64,000 nucleotides of DNA from Phoenix dactylifera (taxonomy: Eukaryota; Streptophyta; Magnoliopsida; Arecales; Arecaceae): NCBI RefSeq assembly GCF_009389715.1, contig NC_052392.1, forward strand, positions 31,481,075 through 31,545,074, in the 5' to 3' direction. Numbering within the stretch: position 1 is the stretch's first letter; each line of letters begins with the position of its first letter. The translations under genes were made by a program, and so were the position numbers. A model generated the notes under the pieces. It was not told the origin of the DNA. It saw only the letters and a program-made list of their open reading frames with translations, and did no database searches. Shown in pieces: positions 1 through 11,190 of the stretch.

Positions 1-3000
1 TCTGCTACATAAACACAGTGCAAATATGCATGAGAAGGTTTTAGAAGAAGCAAGGAGAAAAATATGATTGACTGAAGAACATGACTACAAAGAACTGAAA
101 GTGAGTTGGGCCCTGCCCAACTCTTTTTCTCAAAAAAAAATTATAAAAAAAAATAAAATAATTACAGCTGGAAAAATATTGGTCCATCTTGAACATAAGT
201 TTACTCAAAATCTAAATATGGGAATAGGGGCTTCAGAACATGTCATTTTCAGATGGAAGCACATTACTGGTTAAAATAGTGAGCTTCACATAATAGCCAA
301 ACCTGAGCTCGGTGGAGAAGCACATCAAGGTCAAAGCCTGAAATATTGTGCCCAACAAGAATATCACCGTCCAATTTGTTCAGTTCAATCATCAAACGAT
401 TTAACAAGGCTCTTTCACTGCAACAGATGCAAAAACACCAGCCTGAGTGAATGCAAACTAGCAGCATAAATGGCACCTTAAAGTAAAGCAAGAAAACAAT
501 GGGTACAAAAGATAAGCAAGAGTGAACCTGCTTTCCAGTGCCAAAACAGTTGCACCAGCTTTTGAATTTCTTTCAGAAACTTCCTTTGTGAGACCCATTG
601 GAAATATACCTCCATCAAGTTTCCGGACAACAGTAAAATGGCTAAGTGCACCCCTTCTCTTCCATTCTGATGCCAGCATAGGACCATCAATCTAAACATG
701 TATGTTCCAGAACACAGGTGCATGAGAGAATGAATTAAATCAACCAAGCCATTAGTCATTGGAAAATAACATCGCAACTAGATAATGGCTCTAAAAGTTA
801 CAAGCACAAGATAGAAGATATTTTTATCCATTAGCAAAGAAAGTAAGACACATCCTGAAGCTCAATTCAGTGCCTTACAATTGAATGCTCAAAGACATTA
901 GCAGAACCTTTTACATACTTTTGCCTTGTGACAGCAGATGACAGAGGCTGACACTATCTCATTAGTGTTATGCTTTTCATTGATAATTGTTTTCAAATTT
1001 ATTGCTGCAACAATCACTGGAGGAATTTCTAGCAAAATCTTTGAAGTAGAAACAGATATGTCCTTGGGACAATTGACAGTGATCTCAAATTTACACCAGC
1101 TGACCTGTTTCACAACTAACCACAAAAGTTAGTGCATACTGATAATACACATGCATTGACATAGCAAACTAAGCAAAGGGTACGTAGTTCACAATAGGAG
1201 GAAAAAAAGAAAGGATCAAAACAAAATCTAAAAGAAAGAGCAACAGGTAAATGAGAAATAGTACAAAATGGAGTTTAAGATCACACCCGCTGAGTATTTG
1301 GACAGCTCACAAATTTCGTAATTGACAACCAAGATGGTCCCTTGATTTTCCTTTTGATCAGAAACAACTCCAAAGCACTGAAAACCAAGATTTCAGTAAT
1401 TTTTTTCAACAATTGATGCATGAAATAAGTATTGAACTTTTTTTCTTGAAGAAGAGATACAGATATCAACAAAGCTCAATTGTCGTGGACTAAATTTAAT
1501 GCATTATTAAGATTCTAGTGCAACATTATGTCAAAAGCATCAACTTATGATAGCAAACTCCACATAAAGATTATGTAGCCCAAGTTTAGTCATGAGGCTT
1601 AAAAAGTCTAAGCCATGTTCTGCTAAGATGTTATATAGAATTTGAGATTTGCTTCATATTAGCAGATTGATATAGCCACTATTTGAGTCCCCGCTGAAGT
1701 AAACCAACTTGGATTTGTGTCAAATGACTTGAACAGTATATTTTGATAGTGTTCATAGATTATAATCCCAGAGAAAATAATATAGGCAGTTATATTGAGT
1801 TATTTATCGATCATAGTATTCCTTCTGATATGTTTTAGACTTGGTTTCTTAAGACTTGAGAATAGGAAAAACGAAATAGGTGAAGTTGTCTTGCATGAAA
1901 TGGCTATTCCCTGGAAGCATCTCCATCTTGTTTGGTTGCATTTTCTTAATATCAAGTAACAATGACTGGAACAAATTTGCACTTCGTTTTCAAAGGACAG
2001 GAATAAACTTGGTAGATGGAACAATGATAAACAAGTGATAGCCACCTAGCCTATGGAATAGCTACTTGAATTAATGGGTTTGACAGGAAGAAAAATAAAA
2101 TATGTCAGCACTTCTTCTAGTTGGCAATTAGACAGGGTAGAACATATACCACCCTTTACTCCCTCGGTCATTATTTCTTGAACCAAGTTGTACTTTTGAA
2201 ATAGGGGGAAAAAGAACAAAAATTTTAAGTATTGTACTTTCCACCACCATTAGCAAAAACATAGAAAGCCCAAATTACAAATATCACTTATCCAAATTCA
2301 ATGTAGTAGCATGCTACCACACAAGGTATGCCAAACCGGTACCGGTAGGCATACCGTTCGGCTACCGGACCAATTCAGTACTGGTTTGAACCGAATCAAA
2401 CCAGTACCACTGGTTCGCTCGTGCTGTGGTCAAATCAGCCACATCGCATGCACTATGGTAAAAAAAAATGAACCAGTGAGAACTGACCGGTTCGCACCAG
2501 TTCCTAGCCATACCATCCGTTCCATCCGATATGCAACTAGTACTGGCCTATGAGGCCGGAATTGTTTTTTAAGGCCGAACCGGACCGGTCAGAGACCGGA
2601 CCCATTCAGTACAGGCTGAACCGACCGGTACGGACTGGTTCAGCATTCTTTGCTACCACATAAGTCTACATAATATCCTACATTGACCAAAATTTGTAAG
2701 TCTACATACCATGGAAGAAAAAGAAAAGAAAACCAGTCAGCACAAAGTAAATCATCATTGAATTATATTTTCTTCTTCCTTTTAACTTTCGAAAGAAGGC
2801 ACAAATCCAACCTTATCCACTGGCTGAACTTTGTTTACTTCTTGTTTCCTTGGGCCTATAAAGAAAGAGAGCATGTGTTCCTTCCAACAACATAAATCTT
2901 TATCTTCATATCAAAATCTGACCTAATCTAGCATATTGCTTCTTCAATTTGTCATATTCAATCTTACTAGCCCCAAAGAAGGTGTGCTCTTTCTATCATA

Positions 3001-6000
3001 TCCTATGGGATGAGGTTGTCTCAGTTTTTTCATGGAGCAGGATGCGCCGCCTTCTCATCTCATCCCAAGACATGCCGATCAGGATGTTGGGATAATGGTG
3101 GGACAGTCCTGTCCGACAGTGAGGATGGTACTTTGTCTCGATGTCCCACAGGACGTCCTGTCGAAACTTGAGTCCTTGCTTGCTAGTTCCAAACAGTTTC
3201 TTGAATAAGCTCATAACTTGCATCATTTGATTGGCAGTAGAGCTGACCACGGGCCTTCTTGCCCGCCCAGCCCGGCCCGAAATTTTTCGGGCTTGGGCAT
3301 TAAAAAATAGGCCCATGGGTCGGGGCCTGGGCAGAAAAAGCGACCCGACCAAAAAAATTGGGTCGGGCCTGGTCGGGCCATTCTGGCCCATTTTCAGATT
3401 CCAAACAAAGAAAAAATTGGGCCTGTCGGGTCGGGCCTATCGGGTCGGGCCGGGCTAGACGGGCCTAAGACCAGATTTATAAAGTCGGGTCGGGCTTGGA
3501 CAAAAATTTAAGCCCGACAGTCGGGCCGGGCCGGGCCTGAGCATAGCCATCGGGCCTAATTTCTGCTGTAGAGCCCGGCCCGAGCCCGGCCCGGCCCGGA
3601 TTTTGATCAGCTCTAATTGGCAGCATACCCCAACACAATGCCTATTGAAAGCAAAACAATGTATTATCCTGAAATCTCCCTCCAAAAGTTTTCATGGAAA
3701 AGGTTGCATTTCATTTTTTTCCTTTTCTCATGCAGATAAATTTGCTTAAGATGCTTCCCATTGATCAAGATCAACCTTTTTCACTCACCAAAAACATTAG
3801 TGATATATAGAGAATAAAGAACAAAGAATAAAGTTCTGACCACCAAAGATAACAACTTTGGTGTGTTAATATGGTTCTCCTTCGACATTGAAAAGAAAGG
3901 CCGGTCGTACTGGGTCGGTACCGTACCATACAGTATACCATACCATATCGGTACCAGACCAGTACGCAATCTCGTACCATACCGATATTCAATATGCCTC
4001 GGCATCTCGTACCATATCGCGTACTAACACAATAATAGAATGGTACCGGTATGGGGTTTAGTACCGAGACAATGAACCTTGTTAGAAAATCTAAAAAGAT
4101 TAGAAGCACAATAGATGTGAAGATGAGGATTTTTTTTCTTGAAGTTTTAGCTTCATAGACCTTGTCTTTTATGAATCTTGAAAGTTGAAACCCTTAAATA
4201 TGCTATTTTTATGGTTGAGATAGTTTCAAGACTAAAAAATTAAATTCATCTTAATCAAAATAAAATAGGAATGACTGCCAACTTTGACCAACATGTGAAG
4301 TCAGTCTTTACTCAGTTTGAGGCGTGATCGTTATGATTCCATTAAATCACATGATGTGGTGGATAGCAATATTGTCAAAAAATTTGAACCAGAGCAGCTG
4401 GTTGAGCTAATTGAACCATCCCAAGTCTGTGAATTCAAACCCTAAACTATTCCTCTATAAATAAAAATATAAAAAAAAACAGATTCCTATATAGAAATTA
4501 TCTAAACTGCAGGTTAAACTAGTAACTGAGACATTTTTATGTACAGAAATTTCAGGACTTACAATTTGATGGTGTGTTAGAGTGATCCTACATTCAAGAT
4601 TGAGACCAGAATCTGCCAAACCGGTCGGTTCAGGCTGTACCGAACCAGTGCCGACAGCTACCGGTATGGTTCAGCTGTAAAAACTAGTACCGAACCGAAA
4701 CCAGTGCGACCGGCACCGGGTAGAAGCGGAGAAGAGAGGAGGAAGAAGAGGAAGAAAGAAGAGAAGAAGAAGCGGGGAGGAAGAGGAGGAAGAAGAGGAA
4801 GAAAGAAGAGAAGAAGAAGCGGGGAAGAAGAGAAGGCAAGTACCGAAAAAAGGGGGACATCTCTTCCTTGCTCGCGGGCGGGACCTCTCTTCCTTCCTTG
4901 CTCGTGGGAGAACGGGGGGAACCGAGAAAGAGAGGAGAAGAGAGGAGAGAGGGGAAGAAGGAGGGTTCGGGAAGAAGAAGAAAGGGAGGAAAAAAATAAA
5001 GAAAGGGAAAAAAAACCCGCGCACGGGGCCAAGTGGGGAACCGAGCACGAGTGGGGAACCGTGAGCCCGCTCGCGCCCGCACACGGTTCCCCGCTCTGCC
5101 TCGATTCCCCGCGTGGGCTTTAAATGCCGCACAGAGTGGCATTTACTCTGTGGTAACGCGCGGGCGCGCGTCGGACGCATGTTTTTTTTTCCTATTTCGA
5201 CCGGTTCGGTACCGGTTACGACCGATTAGCGTACCGGAATCGATCTTCAACGGTACACTGGTACTATTGGTACCCGCAGGACCTTGATCTGAGGACCACT
5301 GATTCTTCTTCGCTACCCGCTCCATAGCCTTGGACCACCCAGTCTTGACAGCTCAACATCATGCTTCAGATTGTGTTAAAGGTTATTCATGTTATTACTT
5401 AACAATAGGTCAGACTTTGTTTAGTATTTGGGTGAACAGCTAAGTGGTTTATCTGCTAGCACAAAGAGAGTGGAATTATTTTAGGCATTTAGTTATATAA
5501 TTTATAGTTCTAATATAATCTTAAATTATAAAAAATATCATTAGCAATGTACATTATATAATGATGATGTCACACTTCATACCTCTCAGTGACCTGACGG
5601 TTGAGGTGCTGACACATAACTAGTCACTTTTCCAGTTCCATCAGTACAACCCACACATTCAGCTTGTTGCAACCCAAGAGGAAGCAGGCAATCCATGATG
5701 AATTTAGTTCACTATTTGGCCGCAAAGAATTTAGCATTTTTTTTGGTTAATGTTATGGATCATTCAAGTAAGAGAGGAAATCTTTGTAATCTGCTAGCAG
5801 CATAGTGCAGGCCAGCAGGAATACCTCAATTCTTCAGATTATCTATCAATTTGTTATTTTCACCCTCTTTCTTTGTTAACCTCTTGGATCATAGGTTGCA
5901 CCAACCAATTTCAACATGGCTGCTCAAACATTATTTGTAAGGTGCTTTCATAGCTTATTTTAAGCCAGTGCTAGTAAAGTGGCATGGTACCCCTGCTGCG

Positions 6001-9000
6001 CAATGATCAAGGTTAAAACCCTAGCGATAAAGGACAATCACAGCAACCGGGGAAGTATTATGACCAGAGGAATGTAGAAAGAAATGTTGCAAACATGGTT
6101 TATATTCTATCAGAAACTAGGTTAAAAATGCCATCAAAAACCAGTAAGCTCCATCTATATGAATCACCTTATTAAATAAAATTTTATGCACATAAGGATG
6201 ACAAATTTGTATAAACAATCTGCAACATTCTACATTAAGGCATGCACAGGACAGAGGTCTTAGTTGTTCTATATATGAAATAGACTTACTATGCCTTAAA
6301 AATAAGATTTTTAACTTTGAAGTTTGTTTAATGCACATCTACTTTTACAATTTTCCTTACATTAGTTATACTAAAATCTTGCAAAGAACACCACAAAGTT
6401 GACTGATCAAACCTGCTGTGCGTGTTCCCAGTAATGCAAGGAAATGTTTCCTTTAAAGATCTGCAGGAAGTGGTGGATCCTGAAACCAATTGTTTGAAAG
6501 TGAGTTCTTAGTTTCAAGTACCGAAACATAAATAACAAGAACTTTCTTAAAGCAAACAAACAAAAATGGTTGTATAATGAGGTAGATCTTATTAATCCTT
6601 ATGAGGAGTAAGCTTTGTCTTCAGCCAAGTTCAATCTCTGTACATCCACATTTAACATTGCATTTTGTCAATTGTCATCAACATCTTCAAACAAGGATTA
6701 CCAAAGCAAGAAGGAACAAATGTATGCATCCAAAGATTAGCCTCCAGACGCAACCATTTTATTAAGGGCAAAAATTATTAAAATGAAAGAAATAAAAGAA
6801 ACGGGAGATATAAGGGAGAGATAAAATGAATCTACATAAGAAGATCAAAAATAAAATCAATTCTAAACAACTATTTATGAGGGTGGCTTACCTCCTAACA
6901 AGTCAATTGTGACTTAATCCAAATATCATAAGAAAATTATGAAGCATTGATTAATCAATGTTTAATATCAATCTTGGTATTAAAACTTAAGAGCCAAAAA
7001 AAAATAATATTCTTGTCTCTGTTCCTTCTATATACTCTCACACCCTAACAATACCTTGAACAAATCATTTTTGTGCATCTAGCCCTTAAGAAGTACAGTT
7101 CCTAAGAAACCTGAATAAGAGGATGAAGTAAATGCTCACATCCTTACAAAATTTTATGGCAGTAACTAATTGCATAAATAGTAGTGTGAATATCTCACAG
7201 ATCTCATTAAACTGTATAGAAACAGAGTCCATCTAAACCATCATTTATTCTACTTGAGAAAATTACAAGGCAAATATTGATATAACCTTGAAAAACCTAA
7301 CAGAACATGATTCTTGCTTCGTTGCTTACATGTAAGTTGTTATTGACTCATAGACCCAATCCAAGATTTATGCTGCATCAGTTGGATTTAAGCACCGACA
7401 TACATGAAAGTTTTCATGCAAAAGAACATAGGGAAAAGCATCGACCAGGTCATAGGCTCTACAAGCAGATAGAATGAAATAATTTCCAGCATCAGATGAA
7501 AAATTGGCAAGTCAAATAAATGAGTAATATTGAATGCAAGCAGTTACATGATTTTCTATAAGTTTTGGTCTTTGATCATTCAAAACACACAATATAAAGA
7601 GCCCAGAAGCACACTATGATCATGTCTAAAGCAAGATTGTTCTAGAACATGGACACAGCAAACACTTTCCCTGGAGGTATATGCATACATCTGAAGTTAT
7701 ATATAAGCGATTTTGAGTGCAATAACAAAGTAAGCACTAAGTACTACCTTAAATGGATAGTTGACCTTGAGGACGTACTGCTCTCCAATAGGTATATCAG
7801 ACCGCTCAAACGCATAGCTTCTCTGTAACGTGTCCATGTATAATAAAAAAAAAGGAAATAAAGAATAAGTTAGAGGACAAATGTGCATAAACATGATAAA
7901 GTCACTATGATCAATTAATACACATGATTGGTTACAAACCTTGACCGGTGTCATGCTAAAAGTTGATATGTTGAGATCCAATAATCTTTTTGCTATTTCA
8001 CTCTTTAAATCTGATGCCATTCCCTACAAAGTTTATGAATTTGCAAAAATAAATCAATTTATGCACCTCATTGGAGGAAAAAAGGCAATGCAGTCATATT
8101 GTACCATAATGCACTAAAGCATTGGGAGTTGAAAATTTACTTGTAGAGTTGTTCTAAAAGCTGTTGCTGAATCTTGGGAATCCTTGGTGTTTCTTTCAAT
8201 CTCCGCTATAGCATTGCCTTGAAACACAGAACTGTTCGGAATAGCATAAACACATCTTTGCATATTCTTTACAACCACGCAGCAGCTGTGATATGCATTG
8301 CCTGCTTTGACCTTACCACAAGGGAATTGCTTTCACAATCAAATTGTCACATCCAAAATTGCAAATGTAATGATGAATAAAAAAAAATTGAATCATGCAA
8401 ACTTCATTGAACAAGAAGACTCTTGATACGCTGTGAAAATTGTGAGCTCTCATAAATGGAAGCAGTTTGCCTTACCATCCGGTGGCAAGTTCGACCATCC
8501 TCAGATGGTATGATTGGGAATGCATCATGGGTGCACCCTGCCATCCCCATCCATTTCAAGGTTGCACTCACCATCGGTGATGAGATAAACCCATTCCTGA
8601 TATCATCTTCTCATCATGAAGTGGAATATTTGCAGCATTGACTAAGGCTTAAAAACATAAATTCTATCCAAATCTAAACAAATTATGTCCTTGATTTGAT
8701 TGAATTGGTGTGTCATGTGCTGTGTTAATGCCACTTGCTACCTTAATCATGTTCTTCAGCCAATGTCATTTTCCATTTTCCCGGGATTTGAACCCTGTAC
8801 ATCTTCCAAAGACAAAACTAAAGGGTGATATGCAAACCGATTGAGCTAACAGTTGCTGCATCAAATATCATTAGTTGTTCAAAAAAATTATCCTTTATTG
8901 TGAGTATTTTTTTTATTTTCTAAGACATTCATCTCAGGTCCTGTTTTTAGAGTTGCACGGACTTCTTTAAGCACAAAATTTTATCAATGGCAAGATCCAA

Positions 9001-10605
9001 CATCAAGCTAATGCCATGAGCTATAACTAGCAGCATATGCATATAACATGGCAGGATAACATTCAGCAGAACTGTGAAGCAAATAACTGGCCAAGTCTCT
9101 ACAATCAAGAGCCCATTCAAGGTGCAGACTTCTTTGGAAGTCGTTCTATATAGTCTCAACCAATACTTTAGGAGTCAAAGGAAAAGGAATTTTTTATTTT
9201 TATTTAAGAAGACAGTGGGTCATCAAATGTTAGAAGTATTTCTTGAGTTTTCATCCTCTACTTTAACCTTATTCTTCTCTACATTTCCAGTAAAGACAAC
9301 ATATATAATTCATTTGAATTGTTAATCTAAATTGTCGACGCATAAAAAGTGGATAACAAATTGGCATGCAAAGTTTCTGCATAGAAAATCCCTCAAAAAA
9401 TGTATAACAAAAGTTCACAATCATAAGCACTTCAATCATGGTCGTAAACGAAAATAATTCATGAAGATAATATACCTTTCCAAATAATATAGCGTACCCA
9501 ATTAGCACCAATGGCTCCTCGTAAGCATCAATTATATAGAAGGGGAGTGACCATCAGAATCCAACTAAACTCAGATTTCTCATAACATTTCGATTTGATT
9601 CAATTGCCCCTCCTTCACTTCCACCATTCCCATCTTCTCCGCAACCGCCTTCCAGCCAGCTGTAGCATTCGTCACACTATCCCTTCCACCTTAATCTTTG
9701 CGTTAGAGCAAACCCCTTCTCGCTGTTCTTCACCTCAGTTTTCAGCTCCCTATTTGCGTCAGATTTCACCACATCTAGGCCCCATTTACTCCACCGAATC
9801 AACCTAGAATCTAAAACCACCTTCTCTTTCACTTCCACAGCAGCATCTCTTCGTGTCCCAATTACCTTTTCTTGAAACAAATCTCTGATTCTGGATGAGA
9901 GACTGCCAGATCCGTATCAGGCAATCCCAACTTCAACAGCACGATCATCCAGGGTAGATGTGTCTCGTTCTGATCTGATCACCGCGCGGGGTGGCAGAAC
10001 CCCGAGATCCATGAATCTTCCTGTTTACCGGATGCTCGCCGTCTTCTCGCCTCCCGATCGGTCTCATCGGGCGCGAATCGGCGATCACGTCATCGACATG
10101 CTATCAGAAGACAAAGATACCCCTTCCCCTATCAATCTTTTTTGAAACCGAGGGACGTGAACATCGAGGGAGAGCTCTGCTTGCCAATCAGCGCGGGCGG
10201 CGGCCGAGAGAGAGGAAGGCGGGGCTTTTTGGGGGGCGGGGTCTTCTTGGCCGCCGCCTTCCTCTTCTTGGGCCGGCCTCGTCGCCGTCGGTTAGGTCTC
10301 GTCGGAGGACTCGGGGAAGCGGGGTGGGACCAGTCCTCCTCCTGGCCTTCGTCGGGTAGCCGAGGCCTCATCGGCGACGATGAAGCCACGGGAGCCTCCC
10401 TGCGGCGGGCGACGGAGGGCGTAGTCCTCCTCAGCGACGGTGTCGTAGATGGGGGCCTCCATTGATCTGCGAGCCCGCCGCCAGCCTCGGAGCGGCGGCC
10501 GCCGGAGGCTGCGGAGGGCCTTGAGGCGCTCCAGGGCGGCGGATCGGGCGACGGCGTCCCCCCCTTGGCTCGAGTCCGGCGGCCGGAGACGTTGGGCTCC
10601 GCCAT
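1..10605 (-). CDS. POLA1: DNA polymerase alpha catalytic subunit, 5' part of gene (partial at left edge)
   Basis: Catalytic subunit of the primase-polymerase complex that starts DNA replication in the nucleus. Nine exons are visible on the minus strand with AG/GT junctions: 9476-10605, 8141-8311, 7940-8023, 7748-7822, 6413-6479, 1287-1377, 919-1104, 528-691 and 303-417. Matches to plant POLA1 include AVARSAALERLKALR and APIYDTVAEEDYA in exon 1, CCVVVKNMQRCVYAIP in exon 2, NISTFSMTPVK in exon 3, SYAFERSDIP in exon 4, LIKRKIKGPSWLS in exon 6, INEKHNTNEIVSASVICC in exon 7, ASEWKRRGALSHFTVVRKLD in exon 8 and DGDILVGHNISGFDLDVLL in exon 9. The last lies in the inactive exonuclease-like domain. The polymerase domain lies beyond the window. 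The start chosen is ATG at 10605 (MAEPNVSGRRTRAKGG). Exon 1 changes reading frame at least ten times and exon 5 is also out of frame; the other seven exons are clean and keep phase. Unpolished sequence errors are likelier than a pseudogene, but I cannot tell from here. Confidence 0.93.
2322..2652. mobile_element. CAAGG-TIR element, short copy (A)
   Basis: A 331 bp element flanked by an exact 8 bp direct repeat, CTACCACA (2314-2321 and 2653-2660). The left end reads CAAGGTATGCCAAACCGG; the reverse complement of the right end reads CAAAGAATGCTGAACCAG, an imperfect terminal inverted repeat. The interior is a dense run of degenerate ACCGGTACC, AACCGG and GGTTCG words in both orientations. No transposase is encoded, so it is non-autonomous. 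An 8 bp duplication fits the hAT superfamily. I do not recognise a named family. Confidence 0.75.
3238..3615. mobile_element. hAT-like MITE rich in GGGCC/GGGTCGGG words
   Basis: A 378 bp element with terminal inverted repeats TAGAGCTGA / TCAGCTCTA and an exact 8 bp target-site duplication ATTGGCAG at 3230-3237 and 3616-3623. The interior is built of GGGCC, CGGGTCGGG and GCCCG words. This is the usual look of plant hAT-derived MITEs with TAGAGCTG-type ends. It has no coding capacity. It sits in the large POLA1 intron. Confidence 0.88.
3897..4081. mobile_element. CAAGG-TIR element, short degenerate copy (C)
   Basis: A block of degenerate GGTACCGTACCATA and CCATATCGGTACC words ending in GAACCTTG, the reverse complement of the CAAGGTTC-type end of this family. 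The left end (AAAGGCCGG near 3897) is a poor match and no clean target duplication is visible, so the left boundary is approximate. Confidence 0.5.
4607..5286. mobile_element. CAAGG-TIR element, long copy (D) with GA tract and GC-rich core
   Basis: It begins CAGAATCTGCCAAACCGG and ends CCGCAGGACCTTG. Both flanks carry ACCGGT/GGTACC words. The middle holds a GA-rich tract (about 4726-5010, AGAAGAAG-type repeats) followed by a GC-rich core (about 5020-5180) that includes CAGAGTGGCATTTA and CGCGCGGGCGCGCG. The same parts occur in reverse orientation at 55112-55883. No convincing target duplication is seen. Long reading frames across the GA tract are arginine/lysine/glutamate-rich low complexity in every frame and are not taken as genes. 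Confidence 0.6.
8760..8862 (-). repeat. Possible tRNA-derived SINE head
   Basis: On the minus strand this stretch contains an A-box-like TTAGCTCAATCGG and, about 42 bases further on, a B-box-like GGTTCAAATCC followed by CCGGG, as in the RNA polymerase III promoter of tRNAs and tRNA-derived SINEs. The spacing is longer than in an ordinary tRNA and I see no clean cloverleaf, so a SINE or a tRNA relic is likelier than a working tRNA gene. It lies in a POLA1 intron. Confidence 0.35.
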
Positions 10606-11190
10606 TCTCTCTCCTTCGCTCTCGCTCTCTGGCCTGATCGTCGGCTCCCTCGCGCACAGAAAAGCCCGCTGCGTGGTTTGCTTTGCGCGGGAAAAAGTTC
10701 GAGGATTGGCGCCAAAAAGGACAGGCTCGAGGGCTACTAGGGTTTCTGCTTTCCGCTTTGTTTTGCGAGAAATGTGACGCAACAAGGCGCGGCTAACCAA
10801 ACACAAATCAACCCGATTTGATCTGATCTTAAGCAATCGAGTTCGAGTTGGGTTTGAGTTGAGGAGCTTGAGTTAAAGATCGCGTTGGGTTGAGTTATGG
10901 GCCAATATCTCGAGGTCTTAGATGGGCCCCAATCAGCCTTCAACCCAAGCCCACTTGCCCAACTTCCACCCTTGACATGAGATGAAAGAGTTGGATCCAA
11001 CGTTCACCGTTGAATGGAAGGTAACTCTAACACGAAATTATTATCCTTGGGTTGGTAGAGTCATCTTGACCCACCAATACATCAAGTCAAGTTCAAGTCA
11101 ATGGTCCTTCTCCCGTTCAAGCATAGAGTGCATTACTATGATTAAGAATAATTTTTAATATGCATATATATATATATATATATATATTTA
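10606..11190. other. Upstream region of POLA1
   Basis: No coding region was recognised. 10800-10980 is rich in GGGTTGAG, CAACCC and GGGCC words, suggestive of a worn hAT-type MITE but without clear ends. A (TA)n microsatellite at 11164-11186 runs into ATTTA, where the LTR element begins. The POLA1 promoter should lie here; no TATA box stands out. Confidence 0.5.

Larger units (their letters stand above)
1378..6412 (-). other. Large intron of POLA1, filled with TIR elements
   Basis: Five kilobases between POLA1 exons 5 and 6, against at most about 1.7 kb for the other introns seen. It holds a hAT-like MITE (3238-3615), three members of the CAAGG-ended GGTACC-rich family (2322-2652, about 3897-4081, about 4607-5286) and AT-rich sequence. 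No other coding region was recognised in it. Confidence 0.7.

Noticed and set aside
2996-3685. GC-rich frames over 3230-3610
   Set aside because: Explained by the hAT-like MITE; the proline/glycine/arginine words come from its GGGCC repeats.
4370-4450. Another A/B-box-like pair (TGGTTGAGCTAATTG ... AATTCAAACCCT)
   Set aside because: Both boxes are weak, with no poly(A) tail or duplication. Not enough to call a SINE.
4658-5180. Several overlapping long frames rich in R, K, E, S and F
   Set aside because: They are open on both strands because the GA/CT tract lacks stops. They are low complexity and inside a TIR element.
5960-6040. tRNA-like words (TGGCATGGTACC ... GGTTAAAACCCT)
   Set aside because: No cloverleaf could be drawn, and the B-box match is poor.
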